Part shown: positions 11,036-22,300 of the stretch, piece by piece
Numbering within the stretch: the stretch's first letter is position 1
Layout of the letters: each line of letters starts with the position of its first letter
Origin: Dugong dugon
Lineage: Eukaryota; Chordata; Mammalia; Sirenia; Dugongidae
Direction: 5' to 3'
Length of the DNA: 64,000 nt
Assembly: GCA_030035585.1 (NCBI GenBank)
Contig: CM057469.1
Span: 64,187,501-64,251,500, forward strand
The notes under the pieces: generated by a model
The model's input: only the letters and a program-made list of their open reading frames with translations
Database searches by the model: none
What the model was told of the DNA's origin: nothing
Made by a program: the position numbers and the translations under genes

Positions 11036-11405
11036 CCGTATAAAGGAAATGGCTCATGTGGTTGTGGAGACTGGCAAGTCCCAAATTCGTGAGTCAGGTG
11101 TAGGCTTCTCCCTGGCCCTCAGTTACTGCCCAAAGGCACTCAGCTTTCTCACTCTGTGGGCAGGGAAGCCCAAAGCACCTTCTCCTGGAGGTGTCTCCTG
11201 CTGGTCTCTCCTGCTGTCAGTCTCTCCTGCTGGTCTTTCTTTCCTTGGTGGTGGTGGGCTCTCTTTCTGCTGTGGAATTGGCTCTCTTTTAAGGCAAAAC
11301 TGACCAATCCCCTTGGTGGGCCACAATTATTTTATTTTCGCAGCTCTGCCCAATCACTTGGGTGAGAGTTACAAGACCATGGTGAGAAAGGCCATACTAA
11401 GTAAC
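11036..11405 (-). repeat. Possible LTR-type repeat, antisense
   Basis: Text such as ggaaatggctcatgtggttg, tggagactggcaagtcc, aactgaccaatcccctt and gtgagagttacaagaccatgg has the feel of an antisense ERVL/MaLR-type LTR, with small tctcctgctggt duplications at 11200-11235. The family is not assigned. The purine/pyrimidine bias and apparent ORFs are consistent with repeat DNA. Confidence 0.35.
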
Positions 11406-11621
11406 TCATCACACCACAATCGCCCACTTTCTTCTCCCTTATCATCAGTCTCACCAAATTATTTCTCTTTTTTTTGGTCAAAATTTCTTTAAGGACTGAT
11501 TTCATCTATGAAGTCTTCTCAAAGGAGTGTGACCTGGCTAAACACCTAGCGCACTCCAGGAATTCCTTTATCTGGTCTTTTTTTTCTCATTGTACTTGAC
11601 TGAGAGCATTTAAGCTCTGTA

Positions 11622-11844
11622 CCATATTTTTACGCAAATAGCACAAGCCTTTTACGTTTGTTTGCCAACTGCGCCCTCCCCCCAAGGTATTTTTGTAAGC
11701 ACATCATGCTAATTTTTTTTCTCAGCAACATGTTAAAAAAAAAATTGGCGTAGTGGAATGTATGAAAATAACTTGCGGGGTTGGGGAAGGGCGCGGTTGG
11801 CAAACAAATGTGAAAAGGCATGCATTATTTGCATAAAAATATGG
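11622..11844. mobile_element. Palindromic MITE with TA target duplication
   Basis: The left arm starts ccatatttttacgcaaata and the right end is its inverted complement, tatttgcataaaaatatgg. The two arms stay complementary for about 110 bases each (tttgtttgccaac on the left pairs with gttggcaaacaaa on the right; gcgccctcccc with gggaagggcgc), meeting at aacatgtt around 11727-11734. The element is flanked by TA on both sides (11620-11621 and 11845-11846), the signature of Tc1/mariner-type transposition. There is no coding capacity. I do not recognise the family. Confidence 0.82.
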
Positions 11845-11870
11845 TACCTTGTAATTGAGTTTATATAATA

Positions 11871-12202
11871 CAGGTAGTCCCCAGGTTACAAATGTTAGAC
11901 TAAACAGATAACTTGTACTTAAAAACTGACTGCCATAAAGCTTATTGTATTGAAAAACTGAGTTAAACACAATGGTTCATAACAGCGAATGCACTTTGTG
12001 ACGCTCATGAAAATATTACACCATTTGGAAGTGTTTCTTAAGTGTTTTATATGCATAAAAGGGTAAAATACATACCATATACTAAGTCAAACATTTGACT
12101 GATGCTAAATAAGATCAGTATGTACCTGTTCTGACTTACCTACAAATTTCACTTAAAGACAGACTTAGGAATGGATCTCGTTCGTAACTTGTGGACTGCC
12201 TA
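11871..12202. mobile_element. Nonautonomous DNA transposon, TA-flanked (Tigger/pogo-like)
   Basis: The left terminus caggtagtccccaggttac and the inverted right terminus (gtaacttgtggactgccta on plus) form terminal inverted repeats. TA precedes the left end (11869-11870) and follows the right end (12203-12204). Length is about 330 bp with no transposase frame. TIRs beginning cagg with TA target sites fit the Tigger/pogo group; the subfamily is unassigned. It lies only 26 bases from the palindromic MITE. Confidence 0.7.
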
Positions 12203-12287
12203 TAGTTGTGAACTAATTTGCTATTAGTAGTTCATTCAACAAATTTTACTGAGTAGCATGATATGCTAGCCATTCTTCCATGTGCTT

Positions 12288-12602
12288 GGGGTGAATCGTA
12301 GAACAAAATAGAGCAAATCCACATCCTTGCATCCTTGTCAACATTTGTTGTTTTCTTTTTTTTTTAACCTTAGCCATCCTGGTGGGGGTGAAGTGGTATC
12401 TCATTATGGTTTTGAGTTGTACCTCCTTTATGGCTAATGATACTGAGCATATTCGCATGTGTGTGCTAGTGATTTGTATATCTTCTTTGGTGAAATATCT
12501 ATCTAAATCCATTGCCATTTTTTGCGTGAGTTGCTTGTTAAGTTGTAGAAATTCTTTATATATTCTGTCTATTAACCCCTTATCCAATACATGAAAGTAT
12601 AA
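12288..12602 (-). mobile_element. Old L1 fragment (ORF2 C-terminal part), antisense
   Basis: The minus-strand translation contains RYFTKEDIQITSTHMRICS, LAIKEVQLKTIMRYHFTP and then KKRKQQMLTRMQGCG, the usual L1 ORF2 C-terminal region before the cysteine motif. Divergent and truncated at both ends. Confidence 0.85.
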
Positions 12603-12639
12603 CATATGTAAGCAATAGGTAATTTTCAAGCAGTTTTTA

Positions 12640-13765
12640 ATTCTTTAATTCTTTGGGATCTTCCTGTTTAGGAATCAAATTTTGTCTGAAAATATTAATT
12701 GGAACCACAGGGTTCAGACACATTTTAAAACTTAAAGGCTATTCTTTTAACACTGAGCATATAAAGCTAAAAAATAACTAGTTGGAAAGAAAGAAATCCC
12801 TACTTTGAAATAATATGTCTAGTTTACCAAATAGTTAACCTATGCAAAAACACCTATCTACACATAATAAATGGACCTCCACATAAACACATATAAAGAT
12901 TTAATGACAGTGTTTTCTGTATTAATTTCTATTTATTTTCACTAGATTATTAATGTTAATCTTAGTCAGAAGCAATTAGGAAAATTTTCTTGTTCCTGGC
13001 CCTGTATGATCCTCTTCTTCTTTTGACGTCTCTTTGTTCATCTATTGTGTCTTACTCTGATTTATATCCCATGCTAAGCCAAAACAGTTCACACGGATGG
13101 TAACTTAGGTCAGAATGGATATACTAACTGGAGACGATCCTACATCTCTCCACACTTACTCTGAGGTCAGTCATTTAAAGTACAGTGTCTTAATTAACTT
13201 TGAACTCTACTGTTACAATTCTGCTACTTCTGTTCATGTTTGGCACCTCACAGATCCAGGCAATAAGATTCTTTCCATTGCATTTGTCAGTTACATCATG
13301 CCTGCAAGGAAGTCTGCTTTCCTTTTTAATCTGCACAGTGGGAAAGGTTTTAAAAACACAGAGACCAACATGTATTTCTGATGCTACCTGGAAGAATCTC
13401 TCCAATATTACTCAGAAGTCCTTCATTCCACAAAAAATTATACTCTATACACCATCCCTATTTCTAGTAATAGCAACAATAATTAAAAACTATTTGCTCG
13501 TTGTATACTAGGATCTTACTATTCAATTTTTTATACACTCTTCTGTAATAACAAGTGTTCCCTAAATTGCAAAGCTATTAAATGTAAAATTTCACTGTAT
13601 TTTTAAATGTCATTATTTCTTTTGCTTCTTCATTTCTCTAGTTTTCATAATTATTCCACTTGTTACATATCAATACCTGTGCTCGCCACTAGAGTTTTAA
13701 TTATGGATTATAGCAAATGACCCTGACTTAAAGTTTACATGTCAAGGATAATTCTTGTAAAGCGA
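12640..13765. other. Interval without recognised features
   Basis: AT-rich, apparently unique. ORFs of about 90-100 codons on both strands (13115-13511) have no recognised motif and overlap each other, so I treat them as chance. Confidence 0.45.
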
Positions 13766-13973
13766 TATAAACAAAACAAAATCCACTGCCATCTAGTCAA
13801 TTCTGGCTCACTATGATCCTATAGGACAGTAGAACTGCCCATAGGGTTTCCAAGGCTGTAATCTTATGGAAGCAGGCTGTCACTTCTTTCTCCTGTGGAG
13901 CGGCTTGTGGATTTGAACTGCCAATCTTTCGGTTAGTGGCCAAGCACTTAAACCACTGCGCCACCAGCACTCG
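13766..13973 (-). mobile_element. AfroSINE (PSINE-type), antisense
   Basis: The plus strand begins with the complement of the RTE-like tail (atccactgccatctagtcaattctggctcac) and ends with the complement of the tRNA-derived head (aaccactgcgccaccagcactc). It is flanked by an imperfect 10-bp target duplication, tgtaaagcga at 13756 and tgtaaagtga at 13974. Confidence 0.9.
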
Positions 13974-13983
13974 TGTAAAGTGA

Positions 13984-14654
13984 AGTAGTTAAGCTTTATT
14001 TAACTTCCTTCACTTGAGTTAAATCAGAAATTTCTCAGTTGCTTTGCTACCTATGCTATTTTATGAAATTAAAACACGTTTAAACATATTAAAAACAAAT
14101 GTGCTTCATGTACTAGTGATGTAAAGACCAAATTAGTAGATTTAATTTTGAAGATTCTGTCTGGTATCATTCTCAATTGTTGCGTTGGTAATACTTTCTT
14201 ACTGAAAAATTCCAAGTCTGTTGGTTTCCTATTATTTAGTCACAGTCGAATTAGTAACAACAGGTGCACCTTATCTCATGGCCCAGCTTTTCCTCCGACC
14301 ACTCTGCAACAGAGGCGTCCTGGACCTGAGCAGAGAAAACTGGGAGGGTCAAATTTACACACTGTATATAACCGCCAAACAGAATTGTCATATTTCTCCG
14401 GTGTATGAAAAAAATCCACTTATCACTTAAACTACTCACACAATGAAATAAAATACTATAGCTTCCTACTGGAATGATTTCTTTGCATTTCATATCTATC
14501 AAGGTATTTATCAAAATTAAAAAAAAATTAAGTCTACAGGAGGTTTTCTTTTGGAAAAAATAAAAGCCATCTCTATTTAATTATATATTTAATTGAATAC
14601 AACCAGTGTATTACAGTAGTTTTGAACTCTGTTTTTGTGGCTATTATTTCTAGA
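13984..14654. other. Interval without recognised features
   Basis: Mostly AT-rich. The stretch 14270-14400 is more GC-balanced, with overlapping short ORFs on both strands; none resembles a known protein. Confidence 0.4.
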
Positions 14655-14874
14655 AGGAGCCCTGGTGGTGCAAGTGGTTAAGCCCTTGACTGCTAACCGA
14701 AAGGTTGGTGGTTCCAACCCACCAGCTGCTCTGCAGGAGAAAAATGTGGCGGTTGGCTTCCTTAAAGATTTATAGCCTTGGAAATCGTATGCGGCAGTTC
14801 TACTCTGTCCTATAGGGTCACTATGAGTCAGAATCGACTGGACAAGCAATGAGTTTAGTTTGGGTTTTGAATTG
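14655..14874 (+). mobile_element. AfroSINE (PSINE-type)
   Basis: Head ggagccctggtggtgcaagtgg with A-box-like and B-box-like (ggttccaaccc) sites, then body and RTE-type tail (ggtcactatgagtcagaatcg) ending in a gttt-rich 3' end. The target duplication tttctaga lies at 14647-14654 and 14875-14882. Confidence 0.92.
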
Positions 14875-14886
14875 TTTCTAGATGTA

Positions 14887-15092
14887 ATGCCGGGTGGCGA
14901 AAATAGTTAAGCACTTGACTACTGACAGAAAGGTTGGCAGTTCAAACCCACACAGAGGTGACCTGGAAGACAGGCCTGGTGATCTGCTTCCAAGAGGTCA
15001 CAGCCTTGAAAACCCTATGGAGCATAGTTCTACTCTGATACACATGGGCTCCTTATGAGTCAGAATCAACTCAATGGCAACTAACAACAACA
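14887..15092 (+). mobile_element. AfroSINE (older type with RTE-5'-like body)
   Basis: Head with cttgactactgacagaaagg and ggcagttcaaaccca, body gaagacaggcctggtgatctgcttcc, tail ccttatgagtcagaatcaactc ending in ggcaactaacaacaacat. It sits 12 bases after the preceding SINE, making a tandem head-to-tail pair of two different subtypes. Confidence 0.88.
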
Positions 15093-15258
15093 TTGTTTTC
15101 AGTAGTAAATATATAATAATCCTAAAGTACCAGCACATAAGCAAATGACAGGAATTTATTCTCATTAGACCAGTGACTCTTAATCAAGAGTAATTTTATC
15201 CCCAGAGGACATTTGGCAATGTCTGGAGACATTTTTGATTGTCAAAACTGGGGGAGGA

Positions 15259-16250
15259 TGGGGAAAAGACAGTCTCTTTAACAAATGGTGCTGGCATAAC
15301 TGGGTATCCATCTGCAAAAAAAATGAAACAAGACCCATACCTCACGCCACGCACAAAAACTAACTCAAAATGGGTCAAAAACCTAAATATAAAATCTAAA
15401 ACGATAAAGATCATGGAAGAAAAAATAAGGACAATGCTAGAAGCCCTAATATATGGCATAAAAAGAATACAAACCATAAGTAACAATGCACAAACACCAG
15501 AAGAGAAACTAGATAACTGGGAGCTCCTAAAAATCAAACACTTATGCTCATCAAAAGTCTTCACCAAAAGAGTAAAAAGACAACCTATAAACTGGGAAAA
15601 AAATTTGGCTATGACAAATCTGATCAGCGTCTAATCTCTAAAATCTACAAGATACCACAAAACATCAACAACAAAAAGACAAATAACCTAATTAAAAAAT
15701 GGGCAAAGGATATGAACAGGCACTTCACCAAAGAAGTCATTCAGACAGCTAACAGACACATGAGGAAATGCTCACAATCATTTGCCACTAGAGAAATGCA
15801 AATCAAAACTACAGTGAGATACCATCTCACCCCAACAAGGCTAGCATTAATTGAAAAAACACCAAATAATAAATGTTGGAGAGGCTGTGGAGAGACTGGA
15901 ACACTTACACACTGTTGGTGGCAATGTAAAATGGTACAACCACTTTGGAAATTGATTTGGCGCTTCCTTAAAAAGCTAGAAATAGAAGTACCATATGATT
16001 CAGCAATCCTGCTTCTTAGAATATATCCTAGAGAAATAAGAGCCATCACAAAAATAGTTATATGCACAACCATGTTCATTGCAGCACTGTCCAGGATAGC
16101 AAAAAGATGGAAACAACGTAGGTGCCCATGAATGGACGGATGGATAAACAATTTATGGTATATTCACACAATGGAATACTATGAAACAATAAAGAACAAT
16201 GATGAATCCATGAACATCTTATTACATGGAGGAATCTGGAAGGCATTATG
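15259..16250 (+). pseudogene. L1 ORF2 C-terminal fragment, broken
   Basis: Two overlapping frames encode typical ORF2p C-terminal sequence. Frame one has [21 protein letters not shown] and NSKWVKNLNIKSKTIKIM. Frame two has [32 protein letters not shown], then the cysteine-rich [18 protein letters not shown] and PRAIRA-like text. A frameshift at about 15600 and a stop after KRWKQRRCP (16131) separate the pieces, and further frameshifts follow. The endonuclease and reverse-transcriptase domains are missing through 5' truncation. Confidence 0.88.
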
Positions 16251-17317
16251 CTGAGGGAATTTAGTCAGTCACAAAAGGACAAATATTGTATAAGACCACT
16301 ATTATAAGAACTCAAGAAAAGGTTTAAACACAGAAGAAAACATTCTTTGATGTTTACAAGGGTGGGGAGGGAAGGAGAGAGGTATTCGCTAGCTAGATAT
16401 TAGACAACAATTATCTTAGGTGAAGGGAAGGACAACACACACTACAGGGGAAGTCAGAGCAACTGGACTAAACCAAAAGCTAAGAAGTTTCCTGAATACT
16501 ACCAAACACTTTGAGGGACAGAGTAGCAGGGGCTGGGGTCTGGGCACCATGGTTTCTGGGGACATCTAGGTCAATTGGCTTACCAAAGTTTATTAAGAAA
16601 ATATTCTTCATCCTACTTTGGTGAGCGGCGTCTGGGGTCTTAAAAGCTAGTAAGTGGCCACCTAAGATGCATCAATTGGTCCCAACCCACCTGGAGCAAA
16701 GGAAAATGAAGAACACCAAAGACACAAGGAAAGTATTAGCCCAAGAGACAGAAAGGGCCACATAAACCAGATACTTCATCAGCCTGAGACCAGAAGAACT
16801 AGATGGTGCCCCGCTATCACCAGTGACCTCCCTGACAGGGAACAAAACAGACAGTCCCTGATGGAGCAGGAGAAAAGTGGAGTGCAAAGCTCAAATTCTA
16901 GTAAAAAGACCAGACTTAATGGTTTGACTGAGACTGGAGGGAACCTGGAAGACATGAACCCCGGTCTCTCTGTTGGCCCAAAAACTAAAACCATTCCTGA
17001 GGCTAACTCTTCAGACAAAGATTAGACTGGACTACGGGAAATAAAATGATACTCGTGAAGGGTGTGCTTCTTAGCTCAAGTAGATACATGAGACGAAATG
17101 GGCAGCTCCTGTCCAGAGGCAAGATAAGAAGGCAGAGAGGGTCAGGAGCTGGTTGAATGGACATGGAAAACCAGGGGGGGAATGGAGGAGTGTGCTGTCA
17201 CAGTATGGGGAGAGCAACTAGGATCACATAACAATGTATGTATAAACTTTTGTATGAGAGACTAACTTGAATTGTAAACTTTCAGTTAAAGCACAACGAT
17301 AAAAAAAAAAAAAAAAA
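15259..17317 (+). mobile_element. L1 LINE, 5'-truncated, with 3' UTR and poly(A)
   Basis: Covers the ORF2 C-terminal third (to about 16250), a roughly 1-kb 3' UTR, and a terminal gcacaacgat followed by an A-run (17301-17317). The 3' UTR differs from that of the 43096 L1 but shares a block (tgagcggcgtctggggtctt, about 16622) with the fragment at 61310-62023 (tgagtagcatctgtggtctt). It is therefore another afrotherian L1 subfamily. It inserted into a MER5A element with an 11-bp target duplication matching at 9 positions. Confidence 0.92.
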
Positions 17318-17456
17318 CCGGGCGAGGAAAGTGTTATTGACATCCTGTAGGGTCAGGCCAGAGGTGCTTCTAAACATCTTAAAATGCACAGGCTAGACAA
17401 CATGACAAAGAATTACATACCCAAAAATGTCGATAACGAGAGGTGTCAGACTGAAC

Positions 17457-18520
17457 AGAATCTGCCATTCTAAGTCATCAGAATGTGAAATTTCCGGGTG
17501 AAAATGTTAATTTACAGGTAAATATTTTCTTTTTCAGAGGTATCTAAAATGTCCATTGTCAAAATCCAGATTAAAAGCTACTCAGAGAAGCCAACTCTGA
17601 TAAATAGAAAATAATTTGGAGGAGTGGGCAGAGTAGGCAGTGATTTGTGGTGACTTGGGTGGTGTACCAACACAAAGCACCCCTATGAGCTGCCTTTTGA
17701 AGAGTGGGGGGAGAAACCTCTATGAAACCCAGTGTATGTAGCTCATTAGTTACCTAACTGGACTCTCTGTTCTTTACAAGGTAAACTTCCTCTGGAGCTG
17801 GGGATGGGGGAAGGAGGGCACTCAGGGAAAGAGAAGGGGGGCAGGCAGTTCGCAAGTCTGAGAAATACAAATCTTTGAGGTGACTAAATTAAAAACATGC
17901 TATAAAGCTATAAACTCACTACCGAATCTGTGGCCTCGGGTCAGAATCCCTGCAGGAGAGCCGTTTCCTTAATGCCTGCGCTTGTTAACATTTTCTGTAA
18001 GGAGCAGACCAGAGAGAAGTCATTGCTGAGCAGGACTCTGCAAGCCCACATCAAAAAATGACAACAGGTGGGCCAGTGTGATGAGGCACTGGTGGAAGGC
18101 CCACCCTGTGAGAGGGTGCTGTCACAGCACACCCCGGGACAGTAGGAAGGACAAATGAAAATGTTCTGTTTCATTGAAAATCACTTTGGATTATACAAAG
18201 ACTGTTCTTTTTCACTTGAAAAGCTACCAGTTTCTGCATTCGTACGTGTACGAGATGGAGATTTCCTATCGACCATAGAACAACTCAGTGACAATTTCTG
18301 TGCATGTTTTATCCCCACAGTTTAGATAATGTGACTTAGCAGCACCCTGCCCCCAGCTCCCCTCCTCACACAATGCGCATCTTCATTTCCCTTATGGCTA
18401 CTCCTCACAGCTATGAGAAAAGGGAAACAATGCCATCATTAGCTTACGTGAATCAAACCAGCACACGATAATGTTCTGTTTCTGTTGTGTTTTGTTTATT
18501 TAAAAAAATTCCTAAGTCCA
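17457..18520. other. Interval without recognised features
   Basis: Mixed composition with a GC-richer stretch at 17930-18150. No recognised repeat, and no ORF with known similarity. Confidence 0.4.
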
Positions 18521-18523
18521 ATC

Positions 18524-18741
18524 CTGTGGTTTCAACTAGGGGCAATTTCAACTCTCCCACCAAGGAGCAAAGGCAATATCTAGAGATATTTTTGGGTGTT
18601 GCAACTGGGGCAATGCTACTGGCATTGAGGGGGTTGAGGCCAGGGATGCTGCTAAACATCCTACAATGCACAGAACAGATGCCCACGACAAAGACTTACG
18701 TAGCCCAAAATGTCAATAGGGCCCAAGCTGAGAAACCCTGG
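18524..18741 (+). mobile_element. MER5A-type hAT element
   Basis: Starts ctgtggtttcaactagg and runs through gcaatatctagagatattt, aggccagggatgctgctaaac, catcctacaatgcacag and cccaaaatgtcaatag to a terminal gagaaaccctg, the MER5A order. The flanks cctaagtccaat (18511) and cctaacccaat (18742) look like a decayed hAT 8-bp target duplication plus adjacent bases. A second copy lies at 15171-17456. Confidence 0.9.
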
Positions 18742-18752
18742 CCTAACCCAAT

Positions 18753-20165
18753 GTCAGGAACACTAGCAGTACTCAATGCTTGTTATCTATTGAACTATTA
18801 ATATGTCAAGTAAACATGGTAGTGTTTATTTTCCAAAATCCTTTATTCTCTTTGTCCACTTAAGGAAAGTCAATAATAAGACTGAGAGGCAAAAGATTTT
18901 GCTTTAAACTTTCTGGGCCTTTTGAGGATAATTATGTTGTGGATCTTGAATTAGTTGAGGACATGTTTTCAACACATACGTACTCGTACACACTCCTTCA
19001 AGAACACTTCTCTGTCCAAACCAAAAATGTGGCTTGATTATAATAAAGTTATTAATAATAAACAAAGCCCTAGACTATCAACTCAATTTGTGAGCAAAAT
19101 AATCACAGCAACTCATAAATTAATAAGTTAGCTTATGTAAACCAGATGTAGCAATATTAGCAATGCTACATTTTAATTCCTTTATTTCTTAATTGTTGTG
19201 TTAAACTTAAAAGTCTCAAATGCTTCAATTAGAACCTACACTATTGCAATTTCAAGACATCAAGTTTGACCCCAGGAAAATGAATGCTAACCTAAAAATA
19301 TAAGCGAATAATACTACAATACTTCTTTAGTTATTTTGTTTTTTAAATATCTGAATGCATTTTCATACGCCAAGATTCAGTATAGAAAAGCAAAGGACTT
19401 GAGATGATAATAATTTCGGAAAGTACTTATTTTAAATCATTTCAAGTCAAGGTTCCATTTTGAGTCTTGGGGTAAATGGGGACTCTTGAGCCTATAAAGT
19501 ATAAAACTCAGCTGACATGAGTGAATTCATTATGAATTATGTAAGTGCTATGTTGTTGCCATCGGTTAGGTGTTCAGCACTGGTTACCTTACAGCCTGTT
19601 CAAAATATGTGCTCAGTGTGATTCGTGGAGACTTAGGCATTTCCTTACCTTTCAGTGTCCATAATTCCTTTTCTATTTGGAAGTGCTAAAAATAAATGAG
19701 GTACATTTTTGCCAAATTTAGCAAGTTCCCAAGGCTTCTTTTACAGTATATAAATAAAATCTTTGCGCCAGTGGGAGAGGTACTTAGTAATGTTTAGATT
19801 ACCACAGGTAGAAGCGGATTACTTAATAGGATATTTGAAATCTTCAATCTGTCAAAGCAATGCATGCCAGCATAAAACGCATGCTAGCACTTGCTGTGAA
19901 AATTGGAGAGCTATTTTCAATATTGTTTTTACTAAACAGAAATTGTTTTTAAAGCTCTTTAAGCTACATTATTTTATTAAGTGACTTCAGGAGCAGCCTA
20001 TAAGCTGGGATCATCGACTGTCTCTATTTACCACTGCATCAAAGTTCTCACCGTCTCCACACCAAACACTCTTATCCTCCGCGAAGAGACAAAAGTCATT
20101 CTAATTAAGTCAGATTAGCTGAAAAACAAATTCTAAAATTTTTGTTTTAGATAGTACTTCAAAAT
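18753..20165. other. Longest stretch without recognised repeats in this half
   Basis: About 1.4 kb of AT-rich, apparently single-copy sequence. No coding signal. The 73-codon ORF at 19763-19984 shows no motif. This would be the natural place to test for conserved noncoding DNA. Confidence 0.4.
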
Positions 20166-20167
20166 GG

Positions 20168-20290
20168 TATCCCAGGTTCAACTTCTAGATCTGACTATAA
20201 TTCAGCCATTGGCCATGTGCCTCTGGGGAAGACAATCCTTTGGCATCAGTTGCCTCTTAGGTAAAATCATAGGGCTGGACCAATCTGCCA
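20168..20290 (+). repeat. MIR fragment
   Basis: Order of landmarks: ccaggttcaacttctagatctg, cattggccatgtgcctctgg, cagttgcctcttaggtaaaatc. This follows the MIR core and 3' part on the plus strand. Confidence 0.6.
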
Positions 20291-20417
20291 ACTCATCTCA
20301 TTAAGCATATCCTTCAGAAAATATCATCCTTTTAAAAGCAAATGAGTTGAGGATTTGGAAGAATTGTTTTAAATCTGGTGGAGCTATTGCCATTCTCGCT
20401 CTCATTATACACCTATA

Positions 20418-20639
20418 GGTCCCTCAGTGGTGTAAGTGGTTTCCATCAGCTGCTAGCAGAAAGGTTGGAGATTTGAGCTCATCCAGCAGCTCTGCAGAAG
20501 GACGTCTTGGTGATCTGCTTCCATAAAGACTACAGCCAAGAAAACTTTATGGAAAAGTTTTACTCTGTAACCTATGAGATCACCATGAGTTGGAATCAAC
20601 TGGACAGTAATAGGTTTGGGTTTTGGATTTATTGTCTTT
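20418..20639 (+). mobile_element. AfroSINE (older type)
   Basis: Head gtccctcagtggtgtaagtgg, body ggacgtcttggtgatctgcttcc, tail gatcaccatgagttggaatc, end ggtttgggttttgg. The flanks show a long imperfect target duplication of about 23 bases, ctcgctctcattatacacct at 20395 and cttgctcttgttatatatct at 20640. Confidence 0.88.
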
Positions 20640-21030
20640 CTTGCTCTTGTTATATATCTATGCACAAGGGATATGTAAAAGAAAATCCCAGCACTTAGAC
20701 TCTTAGACTTATAATGGCTAAATAGATTTAAAAAATATTATTCATTTTTAAAATTTCAGGGCTTCTGTATATTCATTAGAGATCAATAAAATATTTTATA
20801 TGCACCATGTAAACATTATTTTTGCTCATTTCTGAAAAGGAAAATTGCATTGATTTCTTTACTCATAAAACACAAGCAATTAACTCATCAGTCTAGCATT
20901 TAAACTTAAGCTACCAAAAATAACTTAATAATAAAATGAATACTGTAAACACTTCCTCTTTACTGTTGTGTTTTTAAACAAGAATCAGAATTCTTATGAT
21001 TATTATTTTATAGTAGTATTAATTAATGAA

Positions 21031-22300
21031 TGAGAGATATCATTACTGATGTCAGATGGATTTTGGCTAAAAGCAGAGAATACCAGAAAGATGTTTACCT
21101 GTGTTTTATTGACTATGCAAAGGCATTCAACTGTGTGGATCAAAACAAATTTCTGGCTAGCATGGCAAAAAATGGGAATTTCAGAACACTTAACTGTGCT
21201 CGTGTGGAACGTATACCTGGACCAAGAAGCAATCATTCAAACAGAACAAGGGGATAGTGTGGTTTAAAATCAGGAAAGGTGTGCGTCAGGGTTGTATCCT
21301 TTCACCATACTTATTCAGTCTGTATGCTGAGCAAATAATCTGAGAAGCTGGACTATATGAAGAAGAATGGGGCATCAGGATTGGAGGAAGACTAATTAAC
21401 AAAATGCTATATACAGATGGGAGCCCTGGTGGCACAGTTGTTAAGAGTTCAGGCTGCTTACCAAAAGGTCAGTGGTTCAAATCCACCAGCTGCTCCTTGG
21501 AAACACTATGGGGCAGTTCTACCCTGTCCTATGAGTTGGAATCTACTCTATGGCAACATTTTTTTTTTTTTTTTTTTTTTTAATGCAGATGACACAATCT
21601 TGCTTGCTGAAAGTGAAGAGGACTTGAAGCACTTAGTGATTAAAGATCAAAGACCACAGCCTTCAGTATGGGTTACACCTCAACATAAAGAAAACAAAAA
21701 TCCTCACAACTGGACCAATAAGAAACATCATGATAAATGGAGAAAATATTGACCTTTTCAAGGATTTCGTTTTACTTGGATCCATAGTCAATGCCCATGG
21801 AAGCAGAAGTCAAGAAATCATACAACATATTGCACTGGGCAAATCTGCTGCAAAAGATCTCTTTAAAGTGTTAAAAAGCGAAGATGTCACTTTGAGGACT
21901 AAGGTGCACCTGACCCAAGCCACGGTATTTTCAATTGGCTCATATCCATACAAAAGCTGGACAATAAATAAGGATGCTGAAGAATAATTGATGCCTTTGA
22001 ACTGTTGTGTTGGCAAAGAATATGGAATATACCATGGACTGCCAGAAGAACAAACAAACCTGTGTAAGAAGTACAGCCAGAATGCTGCTTAGAAGTGAGG
22101 ATGGTGAGACTTTGTCTCACATACTTTGGACATGTTATTAGGAGGGACCTGTCCCTGGGGAAAGACATCATGCTTAGTAAAGCAGAGAGTCAACAAAAAA
22201 GAGGAAGATCTTCAGTGAGATGGATTGACACAGTGACTGCAACAGTGGGCTCAAATATAGCAAAGACTGGAATATGGCAGAATGCCAGGCAGTGTTTCTT
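21031..22300 (+). pseudogene. RTE reverse-transcriptase reading frame remains
   Basis: Encodes part of the RT palm (CFIDYAKAFNCVD, the conserved aspartate motif), the QGC..SP..F block, the Y-x-D-D-T active site (ctatatacagatg, then interrupted, then gcagatgacaca), and the C-terminal region with CESW-like YKSWTINKDAEE and FGHVIRRDLSLGKDIML. The upstream endonuclease is missing. At least three frame changes occur before the SINE, so no functional protein is encoded. Confidence 0.88.
21420..21584 (+). mobile_element. PSINE inserted in the RTE active-site codons
   Basis: Head gggagccctggtggcacag, B-box-like ggttcaaatcc, gctccttggaaacactatgg, tail tcctatgagttggaatctac, then a T-run at 21559-21580. 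The target duplication acagatg (21413) and gcagatg (21585) lies exactly in the RTE Y-x-D-D codons, so the SINE is younger than this RTE copy. Confidence 0.92.

Larger units (their letters stand above)
15171..17456 (+). mobile_element. MER5A-type hAT element, split by an L1
   Basis: The left part (15171-15258) begins cagtgactcttaatc and contains gaggacatttggcaatgtctg; the right part (17318-17456) contains gtgcttctaaacatctt, aaaatgcacaggctagac and acatacccaaaaatgtcg. Together they follow the MER5A consensus as I recall it. The break is exactly filled by the L1 at 15259-17317, with a duplicated target (ctgggggagga at 15248, ccgggcgagga at 17318). Confidence 0.88.

Noticed and set aside
14589-14849. 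86-codon minus-strand ORF across the 14655 SINE
   Set aside because: It is the antisense reading of an AfroSINE; similar ORFs appear wherever this SINE occurs.
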